Shown one piece after another: positions 1-5,460 of a stretch of DNA of 5,460 nucleotides. A program made the translations under genes and the position numbers. The notes beneath the pieces are model-generated. The model searched no databases, was not told the DNA's origin, and worked only from the letters and a program-made list of their open reading frames with translations. The first letter of the stretch is position 1. Each line of letters opens with the position of its first letter. The DNA comes from Globobulimina sp. (lineage: Eukaryota; Foraminifera; Rotaliida): contig PIVH01000557.1 in the NCBI GenBank assembly GCA_003354225.1, positions 1 through 5,460 of the forward strand, given 5' to 3'.

Positions 1-353
1 AAAACAAGATGCTTTTTAGGTGATATATTTGAAATAAAAAAACTTAAAAAGAGAATATAAATATAACAGCTAACACAAATCTGTGCTTCACTCCTTCCGA
101 AATATGGGTAGAAGTTTCTGGCATTAAAATGTGAAAGAGGTTTAATTCTTCATACTACAAAAAAAGATTATTAAACGTTTCAACGGTTTCAAGGTTAAAC
201 TAGTTCTTTTATCGTTGCATCATTAGGCAAAGCAAAAAAGGCTATTGTCTGACTCTGACGTCTGTCTGTTTTCCCAAATTACCAAAATAAAATGTAAATA
301 AATATAAAAAACCACCACAAAGTCCACACAAAATCATGACAACAATTCTCTTT
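1..353. other. AT-rich flank without a defensible gene
   Basis: This stretch lies downstream of the minus-strand membrane-protein gene and probably contains its 3' untranslated region and polyadenylation site. An AATAAA-like hexamer on the minus strand overlaps the stop codon region near 351-356. Two weak coding hints overlap each other. On the minus strand, a frame of about 36 codons (about 165 down to 55) follows a pyrimidine-rich TTTTTGTAG acceptor-like site. On the plus strand, a frame of about 24 codons runs from 48 to a TGA near 139. Neither is long enough to rise above chance in AT-rich DNA. I see no tRNA, snRNA or snoRNA signature and no repeat of note. Confidence 0.5.
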
Positions 354-1493
354 TTATTTGGTGACAGTATCATCGACAACATTTCCAGTTTGACTTACAA
401 CATCTCCAACATCTCCATTATCAAAGTCAAATACTCTCAAAATCATTTCCAATATTGATGACCAACCATTTTGTAACAACCATAATATTGATTCTTTTCC
501 TTGATTTATTGACTGTCCCTAATGCAATATTTATAAACAGAATAACAGTCAAAAAGAGATGAGATGAGAACATTACATACAATCGGTGTTGATTGAGATT
601 TTACAAAAGTAGCAATTTCCTCTTGATAACAAGCAAAAAAAACAGCAGTTAATATTGAAAATATTAATATAATTAACCATCGAGATATTCGTTCTGCTTC
701 TTGTTCATCATACATTTGTGGATGGGGAGACCATAAATGAGTCCCTTCATTATAAACGGGAGGGTATGCTGCAAGGTATGCTGCTTCTTCTTTTTCTTCT
801 GGCTGTGGTACGGTAAAAGGTACAGTCTGTGGCTTATCATCGGGACTTAATACGGCTCGAATCCTCTGTCGAATTTCGAATGCGGCATCCTTTTGTTTTG
901 GAGGAATTAAAAACTCCATTTCTTGGTTATCATCGTCACGAATTGTAATTCTTTCGACGCGCGGCGATGGTCCGGGATGTAGTGCTCTTTTACGCGGCAA
1001 AGATAAATCAGTCTTATTTGGACTATCCACTAATTATTATTTTCAAAATTTATGTATTTCCGATTCACAAAAACAAATAATTACTAAACAAATATTTTTA
1101 ACATATTTTCGAAATTCATCAACGTTTGCTTTGTATGAAGCTGCTTCTTGAGATTGTCCCTCTATTTCCGCTTTATTTGTATTTGTATTTGTTGCTTTAC
1201 GACTTGTTGTGCTTCTTCTTGATGTTCTAGCCTTTCTTGTTGCTTTTCTAGGCACACTCATTGTTACTGCAGCACCATTACCACCATCCTTTTCACACAA
1301 TCATGTTTTCAATCGGATAGGATCACAATCAATCATTATAAAAAGAAAGAAAGAAACATACTTATTAATTGTGCACAATTGAATTATAATAAAAATTGAT
1401 GATTCATAATTTATTATTATTAGTTGAGTTATTTTAAGAGATTTGATATTATGTACCTTCTTTTAATCTCTGTGCTCTTGTTTTTACTGGCAT
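354..1493 (-). CDS. Predicted single-pass membrane protein, four exons, unknown family
   Basis: I do not recognise this family. The proposed model joins exons 1493-1457, 1266-1090, 1029-581 and 518-354, giving 828 nt including the stop, or about 275 residues. The unspliced frames have no usable ATG: they begin at TTG (1300) or GTG (1030), each directly or closely preceded by an in-frame stop, so splicing is needed. Exon 1 starts with ATG and encodes MPVKTRAQRLKE. Exon 2 is rich in Arg, Lys, Ser and Thr (for example RKATRKARTSRRS), and is nuclear-localisation-like or nucleic-acid-binding-like. Exon 3 carries an acidic and proline-rich segment, then a hydrophobic stretch WLIILIFSILTAVFFACY flanked by Arg residues, which is a clear transmembrane helix near residue 210. 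Exon 4 adds an amphipathic-looking stretch (ESILWLLQNGWSSILEMI) and a Gly/Asp/Val-rich end. The gene diverges from the Atg18-like gene. The coding nature and the membrane helix are fairly secure. The exact exon 2 end and the function are not. Confidence 0.6.
519..580 (-). other. Proposed intron 3 of the membrane-protein gene
   Basis: The donor GTATGT (580-575) and acceptor GCATTAG (ending at 519) bound a 62-nt AT-rich intron at phase 0. Removing it replaces a 24-residue read-through end (stop at 506-508) with 54 codons ending at TAA 356-354. The good donor, the ATTAG acceptor shared with intron 2, and the open, non-repetitive downstream frame support it. Read-through would still give a protein, so retention could yield a second C-terminus. 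Confidence 0.65.
1030..1089 (-). other. Proposed intron 2 of the membrane-protein gene, donor uncertain
   Basis: Exon 3 is preceded by an in-frame TAA and a consensus-like AATAATTAG acceptor ending at 1030, which leaves TG to start the exon. The phase-compatible donor is GTTTAG at 1089, giving a 60-nt intron close in size to intron 3. A second consistent pair is donor GTAATT at 1084 with acceptor AATAAG ending at 1013 (72 nt, phase 0). The two models differ by only a few residues in the protein. Confidence 0.45.
1267..1456 (-). other. Proposed intron 1 of the membrane-protein gene
   Basis: The donor GTACAT at 1456-1451 follows the 12-codon first exon at phase 1. The acceptor CTGCAG ends at 1267 and leaves two bases (TA) in frame with ACA-ATG, so the phases match exactly. 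The intron is about 190 nt, longer than the other two. It contains a second good-looking donor (GTATGT, 1361-1356) that could serve an alternative 5' exon. If exon 1 is not used, translation could instead begin at the ATG at 1261. Confidence 0.5.
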
Positions 1494-1560
1494 TTTTTAA
1501 ATAGAAAGAAATTGAACTAACTGAAGTGCAACGTTTTTAGTTTATTTTGTTATTTAAATC
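1494..1560. promoter_or_regulatory. Short divergent intergenic region, likely shared promoter
   Basis: Only 67 bp separate the proposed ATG of the minus-strand membrane-protein gene (1493) from the ATG of the Atg18-like gene (1561). The spacer is AT-rich, with T-rich tracts on both sides (ttttttaaat near 1493-1502, tatttaaatc just before 1561). It must hold both 5' leaders and the core promoter elements unless these extend into the genes. I can name no specific factor site. The assignment rests on geometry alone and depends on exon 1 of the left gene being real. Confidence 0.45.
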
Positions 1561-2874
1561 ATGAACAACTGGCCATGGTTAAAAACAGGCAAAGGAATGG
1601 TATCACAGTTAATGGATGTTGTATCACCAACACCACAAGCAATGCCAATATCTAATAAAAGAAAGAAAGAAAATGGAAATGTAGACACAACCGCTGTATT
1701 GTTTACGTCATTAAATCAGGATAGTTCTTATGTGTGCTGTGGCACAGACAAAGGATTTAAAATATTTCGATCATATCCATTTGAAAAAGTGTTTGAATCG
1801 AATGATTTGATCCCTTTACGAATAGCAATGCTGTTCGATAAATCATTGGTTGCTGCATTAACACACAAAGAAGAGAAAAAGAGTGAAAATAATTATAAAT
1901 TACAATTATATGATATTAAAAATCGAGAAGAGATCTGGAGAATAGATATTAAATTTGCAAATATATCATTTGCAGTAAATAAGACCCGTTTAGTACTATC
2001 ATTGTCATTATGTAGATTATGCATATTTGATATCACCAACAAAATGAAGCGTTTGCATCCAGAAATAATAACATATAATGGAGCCATATTTGATTTATGC
2101 TCCGATTCAAATAATTGTTTATTAGCATATGAAGATCAATCCGGTAAAGGGAGAATTTGTATAATGGATGCGTATAATTTGCAAAAAAGATTAATTATTA
2201 AAGCACACGATTCGTGTATACAAATTATCAAATTTAATGAGAATGGAACATTGATAGCATCCGCATCAAAGCACGGCACATTGATCCGAGTGTTTTCACT
2301 AAAACTAAAACAAAATAAAGCCATTCAAATTGCAACATTTCGGAGAGGTACATTTGATTCGAAAATTAAGTGTTTAGCATTTAATCCATCCTCTTCATTA
2401 TTGTGTTGTTCATCGCTTGATAGTAATACAATACATATATTTTCTATTAATTTCAATCATGTTGTTACTGTGACTGATTATTTGCCCATTTCTGTCAAAA
2501 ATACTATCGAATATCCACGATCATGTGTTGCTATTCAAATAAAATCCATATCAAATAACAAGAACAACATTCAAATTCAATTGCAATGTGGATTTATAAA
2601 TGATAATTCCATTGTGATTGCCACACAAAATGGATACTTTTATAGATATTTAATAATAGTGAATAAAATTAATAAAACAAAACTATTAAGTGAGCATTCA
2701 TTAAAACAGGGCAATATCGATCTAGATCACAAAACGAAAATATTTCATATTCAACAAGAAGAAAAACAAAATATAAAACAAAACAAAGACGACAACGACG
2801 ACAACGACAATAATAATAATAATAATAATGAATCGCCAGAATCTCAATCACCAGAAATATTTGCAAGAGATTAA
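1561..2874 (+). CDS. ATG18: Atg18/WIPI-family PROPPIN, autophagy phosphoinositide-binding beta-propeller
   Basis: This 437-residue protein reads as a complete PROPPIN. PROPPINs bind PI3P and PI(3,5)P2 on isolation membranes and endosomes and recruit lipid-transfer and conjugation machinery in autophagy. A 45-residue N-terminal extension precedes blade 1 (VLFTSLNQDSSYVCCGTDKG). Blade 4 ends at KAHDS (214-218). Blade 5 has the conserved run SASKHGTLIRVFS (234-246). FRRG lies at 260-263; its two arginines are the hallmark lipid contacts of the family. Blade 6 has the SS-x-TIHIFSI pattern (284-296), followed by DYLP (306-309), and blade 7 has NGYFYRY. FRRG together with DYLP is closer to Atg18/WIPI1-WIPI2 than to WIPI3/4 (usually LRRG). 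The C-terminus is a charged linker with poly-D/N (410-423). The start is supported by an in-frame TAA six bases upstream, and no introns are needed. The loop after blade 6 looks shorter than in human WIPI2. A tail-to-tail retrotransposon follows. Confidence 0.9.
   Translation: MNNWPWLKTGKGMVSQLMDVVSPTPQAMPISNKRKKENGNVDTTAVLFTSLNQDSSYVCCGTDKGFKIFRSYPFEKVFESNDLIPLRIAMLFDKSLVAALTHKEEKKSENNYKLQLYDIKNREEIWRIDIKFANISFAVNKTRLVLSLSLCRLCIFDITNKMKRLHPEIITYNGAIFDLCSDSNNCLLAYEDQSGKGRICIMDAYNLQKRLIIKAHDSCIQIIKFNENGTLIASASKHGTLIRVFSLKLKQNKAIQIATFRRGTFDSKIKCLAFNPSSSLLCCSSLDSNTIHIFSINFNHVVTVTDYLPISVKNTIEYPRSCVAIQIKSISNNKNNIQIQLQCGFINDNSIVIATQNGYFYRYLIIVNKINKTKLLSEHSLKQGNIDLDHKTKIFHIQQEEKQNIKQNKDDNDDNDNNNNNNNESPESQSPEIFARD
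2788..2829 (+). repeat. In-frame trinucleotide repeat encoding a D/N tract
   Basis: An imperfect GAC/AAC run passes into seven AAT triplets, all in the reading frame of the Atg18-like gene. It encodes a mixed Asp/Asn stretch followed by seven Asn (residues 410-423). It lies in the tail after the propeller, where length variation should be tolerated. Such asparagine tracts are common in AT-rich protist genomes. Confidence 0.85.
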
Positions 2875-3102
2875 TAATGTTATTATCAATTCAATTGTCC
2901 ATTTTTCGTTTTTAATTAAGTTAAAGTCAATTTTGATTTTGGTCTCGATCAAAGTTTCGATAATTTTGTGTCTGGATCCTAAAATCCTAACATTAAGGTG
3001 CACAAAATTATCGATTAAATCCCTCAAAACTAAGACACTCTGATTTTGATAAAACAATTAAAAAAAAACAGATTGCCAGTTGTAGTAGTAGTGAAGCAAC
3101 AT
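2875..3102. other. Convergent intergenic spacer
   Basis: This spacer separates the stop of the Atg18-like gene from the stop of the retrotransposon ORF, which read toward each other. It is AT-rich, has no credible ORF, and should contain the 3' untranslated regions of both. It holds a perfect 14-bp inverted repeat, a run of nine A (3060-3068) and a short GTA triplet repeat (about 3082-3092). I find no canonical AATAAA close downstream of the Atg18-like stop. Confidence 0.6.
2957..3014. repeat. Perfect 14-bp inverted repeat with 30-nt loop
   Basis: TCGATAATTTTGTG at 2957-2970 is exactly reverse-complemented by CACAAAATTATCGA at 3001-3014. In RNA from either strand it could fold into a hairpin with a 14-bp stem and a 30-nt loop. 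It sits between two convergent transcription units, so a 3'-end or transcript-stability role is possible. It could also be the remnant of a small inverted-repeat element. Confidence 0.8.
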
Positions 3103-5460
3103 TCAGCCAGGGTCTAAGTCTGGCTCCATACTCACCGATTGCTTAAACATCCCGGCGAGGGAATTAATTTGGTGGGGATAGATACCCCAATGAAAGTGGA
3201 ATGATTTGGTTTTGGCATATCGGATGGAGTTATAATTGGTGGTAATTAGGCTTGAATTACGAGGGTGCTGTCTACCAATTTCTGCTAATATGTCGGCTAC
3301 CTGATTAAAGGGTTGCTGCTGTGGTTTGGTATGCGATTTTACTTTCCATAATAATATTTTGTTCTTTTTAATGTAATTTTGGGTATTTTTAAATAGGATC
3401 GATATTGGATTACTACGATGTTTCTTTGGGGTTATGATCAATGGGAGGAAGTTGAAAAGTGAATCGGTGAAGATGATAATTCTTCTATTTGTTATATTTA
3501 ATTTATGGTAATTTATTAAGAATTTGGATTTGAATATGGCGTATAGCTCGCCGTAGTGGTTGGTCTGTTGCCCAATTGGCTGTGAAAAACAATGTATATT
3601 ATTATTGTCTTGGATATATATGCCTATGCCGGTGGTATTGGTTTGGGGGTCATGGGAGGAATCAGTGGCTATAATTAGGTCCGTGCTATTTATTTTGTGC
3701 TGATACTGATGCCACTCATTTATTGTATCGTTTCTGATGTGAAACATGATCATTTTCGAGGGAACTATGTTGTGTTTGCACCTGATTTGTCGGATGGTGC
3801 GATTGCCCGCGTTGATTTGTGTGATATTTAGCAGCCATCGGTGGGTTTGGGAGATAAGATCATTGTACAATGTATGTTTGGTTGTGTTTATGTTTATTTG
3901 TTTGTTTATGTAATAGAAAGTGCGGGAGTCATTATTGTAACAGTTCGCGCCACATAGTACCTTCCAGAAATGTGTATGGTTTAAATTGACATCTCTGCAT
4001 AATTCGATCAGTCGTTGCATAAAAAGGTGATGGTGTATGTGATTTATTGCGGCTCCACTTTTTGCAAAGTTGGCAGTGGCGTGATTCCAATATTCATGCC
4101 GTATTACGTTTAGCTGTGGACATGAAACCGCTAAATGATGTTCAATCGGAGTGCGAGTTATGGTGCGGCAGAGGTTGCAGTAGTTATTATTTTTATTAAA
4201 GTTATAGAATAAAGCACGGTAATTCAGCACCATTTTATCGTTGACATAGCTGTCTAGCTCCTCTGGTTCGTATGAGTTCATTGGCTCATAATTGTCAGTT
4301 ATGTGGCCTAGGATTTTGATTGGATGATATTGGTTTAATTTATTTACGATTTGGATGTGTTGGTGCTTTACAATTATGGGTCGTAGTTGATGTGGGTATA
4401 GAACGGAGTCATAGGGATCTACCCATATAGTGCCACCTTGGGCTGTTTGTTTCTGCATTGGGAGCCATTTAAGTTTAAGGTCGGCATATTGTTTGAATAA
4501 TTTATGGTGCTGGATATGTGGTAATCTGGCCCATCGATGCATGAGGGAGATGGGGTCTCCTTTTATCAATTTCCAATGGAATGCAAGTTTAAGAGAGGCC
4601 CACCTTTCAAACGGTGTAGGGATACCGGCCCAAAGGTAGAGCTGTGCTGGAACGAACTTTTTGATTTTTGTTTGTATACTGATCGTTTTTAGTTGTTTGT
4701 CCGTTGCTTCTTGTAGTTTGATCTGGTCACAATCAAGGACCTGAGCAAATATTTCTGTGTAAACCAGATAAAACGTTTTCAGGATCCTTATTTTGTCTTT
4801 GAGGGAGATGAAAATGTGATTAAAATCCAAAGTGGATAAAATACGGGCTTTGGAGTCAAGTTTTCGCAAAAAAGCACTGTTGGTGTATCGGGTCGACACC
4901 AAATTGGTGTCGTCGTAACTGCACAGCATAGCGCCTAAGTAGCGAATGAAGGTTGTGCAGTGTAATTTTTCGCCGTTCAGCCGCAGTTTCAAATGCATAA
5001 CAGAAGGCGTGAAATGTCGATCATAGCGTATATTATCCCACATTATCGGGTATGGTTTGTTGGCAATGTCTGTATAGAATTTGACGTGATCCTGGAATCG
5101 ATGAAAGTGTTTTTGCGGTATTTCGTTTGTGTTATATTGTTGCAGTTTATTATGTATGTTTATTGCCATTATTTTATTGCCGACTGGCTTTTGGATGAGG
5201 ATCATTGGGGCTGGTTTGTTATTATTTATATCCATACTGCTGTGGTATTCGTGGTTTATTAATTGTATATCATCAATATTATAAGTGTCAATGTTGTTGG
5301 TGTTAATGGTGTCATCATTGTATATGATAGTTTTACATTTGTTGTGGTTGAAACGGTATTTCCATTTATTGCTATGACTCTCGCATATATTCAAAAGCTT
5401 ATTGAGGTGGGATATTTTGTTGGCAGTGAGGATGATGTCGTCTGCGTACAGTGTGCAGGC
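3103..5460 (-). CDS. Non-LTR retrotransposon polyprotein: reverse transcriptase C-terminal part plus RNase H (partial, 5' end outside)
   Basis: The frame is open from the window edge (5460) to TGA at 3105-3103, about 785 codons, so no start is visible here. It begins inside the RT palm: TLYADDIILT places the catalytic YADD at 5448-5437, followed by the NHNKCKTIIY motif D region and, after an unusually long insertion, LNGEKL...FIRYLGAML (YLGA 4941-4930), typical of the LINE thumb entry. A zinc-knuckle-like CNLC...EHHLAVSC follows (4179-4120), resembling zf-RVT. The RNase H domain has all expected catalytic residues: D in ATDSSHD (3663-3661), E in YGELYA (3549-3547), D in FTDSLF (3465-3463), H in KSHT (3333-3331) and D in QVADILAE (3294-3292). 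RT with CCHC then RNase H matches RNase H-bearing LINE clades; the exact clade is unresolved. The protein would copy element RNA at the target site and degrade the RNA of the hybrid. No stops or frameshifts are seen. Confidence 0.9.
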   Translation of the reverse strand, partial: ACTLYADDIILTANKISHLNKLLNICESHSNKWKYRFNHNKCKTIIYNDDTINTNNIDTYNIDDIQLINHEYHSSMDINNNKPAPMILIQKPVGNKIMAINIHNKLQQYNTNEIPQKHFHRFQDHVKFYTDIANKPYPIMWDNIRYDRHFTPSVMHLKLRLNGEKLHCTTFIRYLGAMLCSYDDTNLVSTRYTNSAFLRKLDSKARILSTLDFNHIFISLKDKIRILKTFYLVYTEIFAQVLDCDQIKLQEATDKQLKTISIQTKIKKFVPAQLYLWAGIPTPFERWASLKLAFHWKLIKGDPISLMHRWARLPHIQHHKLFKQYADLKLKWLPMQKQTAQGGTIWVDPYDSVLYPHQLRPIIVKHQHIQIVNKLNQYHPIKILGHITDNYEPMNSYEPEELDSYVNDKMVLNYRALFYNFNKNNNYCNLCRTITRTPIEHHLAVSCPQLNVIRHEYWNHATANFAKSGAAINHIHHHLFMQRLIELCRDVNLNHTHFWKVLCGANCYNNDSRTFYYINKQININTTKHTLYNDLISQTHRWLLNITQINAGNRTIRQIRCKHNIVPSKMIMFHIRNDTINEWHQYQHKINSTDLIIATDSSHDPQTNTTGIGIYIQDNNNIHCFSQPIGQQTNHYGELYAIFKSKFLINYHKLNITNRRIIIFTDSLFNFLPLIITPKKHRSNPISILFKNTQNYIKKNKILLWKVKSHTKPQQQPFNQVADILAEIGRQHPRNSSLITTNYNSIRYAKTKSFHFHWGIYPHQINSLAGMFKQSVSMEPDLDPG
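4984..5319 (-). other. Insertion in the RT between palm motif D and the thumb
   Basis: About 112 residues separate the motif D region (KCKTIIY) from LNGEKL and YLGA. In typical LINE reverse transcriptases this gap is roughly 15 to 30 residues. The first half is Asn/Asp/Ile-rich low complexity (NTNNIDTYNIDD). The second half is more ordered and basic or aromatic (HFHRFQDHVKFY, PIMWDNIRYDRHFTP). It stays in frame and lacks convincing splice sites, so it appears to be translated. It may be a clade-specific loop. Confidence 0.6.

Larger units (their letters stand above)
3060..5460 (-). mobile_element. Non-LTR (LINE-type) retrotransposon, 3' part, truncated by the window edge
   Basis: The element is recognised by its minus-strand ORF with the order reverse transcriptase, CCHC region, RNase H. 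It continues past the right edge of the window, so the endonuclease, ORF1 and 5' end are not visible. The left boundary is an estimate. On the element's sense strand, the stop is followed by a short stretch with ACTACTACTAC, then CTGGCAATCTG and a run of T (3068-3060), with no poly(A) tail. I found no LTR and no clear target-site duplication. The frame is intact over more than 2.3 kb, suggesting a fairly young copy. Confidence 0.75.

Noticed and set aside
1-353. Small nuclear or nucleolar RNA
   Set aside because: Several CTGA-like and TGATA-like words occur, but no properly spaced box pairs or recognisable snRNA core were found.
506-1030. A stand-alone 174-codon minus-strand gene
   Set aside because: It would start at GTG just after an in-frame stop, and its end overlaps a clear GTATGT...ATTAG intron. 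It is better read as exon 3 of a spliced gene.
1043-1300. A stand-alone 85-codon minus-strand gene
   Set aside because: It would start at TTG directly after TGA, and its last codons run into an AT-rich intron-like stretch. It is better read as exon 2, with ATG 1261 only a fallback start.
1338-1677. Two GAAA-type tetranucleotide runs (about 1343-1356 and 1659-1671)
   Set aside because: They are short simple repeats likely by chance in A-rich DNA; one is inside the Atg18-like coding region (KRKKE).
1893-2866. Minus-strand frames within the Atg18-like gene
   Set aside because: They are antisense shadows of a well-supported propeller gene, with no motif of their own.
2828-3057. Overlapping short frames on both strands in the convergent spacer
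   Set aside because: They are low-complexity I/L/K-rich translations overlapping each other and the inverted repeat, with no family resemblance.
3060-3068. Run of nine A on the plus strand as a retroposed poly(A) tail
   Set aside because: It is on the wrong strand for the minus-strand element, is short, and no plus-strand retrocopy precedes it.
4430-5262. Plus-strand frames opposite the retrotransposon ORF
   Set aside because: They are antisense shadows of the RT and RNase H frame, including Cys/Trp-rich artefacts of the G/T-rich strand.

Overview
The window looks like nuclear DNA of an AT-rich, compact unicellular eukaryote. It shows standard-code reading frames, short GT-AG introns (about 60 nt, with ATTAG-type acceptors), an autophagy PROPPIN (a phosphoinositide-binding beta-propeller), asparagine-rich low-complexity sequence and a non-LTR retrotransposon. 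Several lineages fit (rhizarian or foraminiferan, amoebozoan, early-diverging fungus), and I cannot choose between them from this sequence alone.

Layout. Positions 1-353 are AT-rich and hold no gene I can defend; they include the downstream flank of the first gene. Positions 354-1493 (minus strand) hold a gene I reconstruct with four exons. It encodes an unrecognised protein of about 275 residues with a short basic N-terminus, an acidic and proline-rich middle and one transmembrane segment. A 67-bp spacer (1494-1560) separates it from a divergently transcribed, single-exon gene at 1561-2874 (plus strand). That gene encodes a seven-bladed propeller of the Atg18/WIPI family with the FRRG phosphoinositide-binding motif and a poly-D/N tail. 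A convergent spacer follows (2875-3102), containing a perfect 14-bp inverted repeat. From 3103 to the right edge (minus strand) runs the uninterrupted 3' part of a non-LTR retrotransposon ORF: the end of the reverse transcriptase with a YADD active site, a zinc-knuckle-like CCHC region and a complete RNase H domain. Its endonuclease and most of its RT lie beyond the window.

The two cellular genes probably share one regulatory spacer, but their products show no obvious functional link. The retrotransposon is a tail-to-tail neighbour of the Atg18-like gene, with its 3' end only about 230 bp from that gene's stop. I see no CRISPR array, tRNA, rRNA or bacterial operon. The points most worth a second look are the orphan membrane gene with its tiny first exon, the large insertion in the RT between palm and thumb, the missing poly(A) tail at the element's 3' end, and the shortened membrane-insertion loop of the Atg18-like protein.
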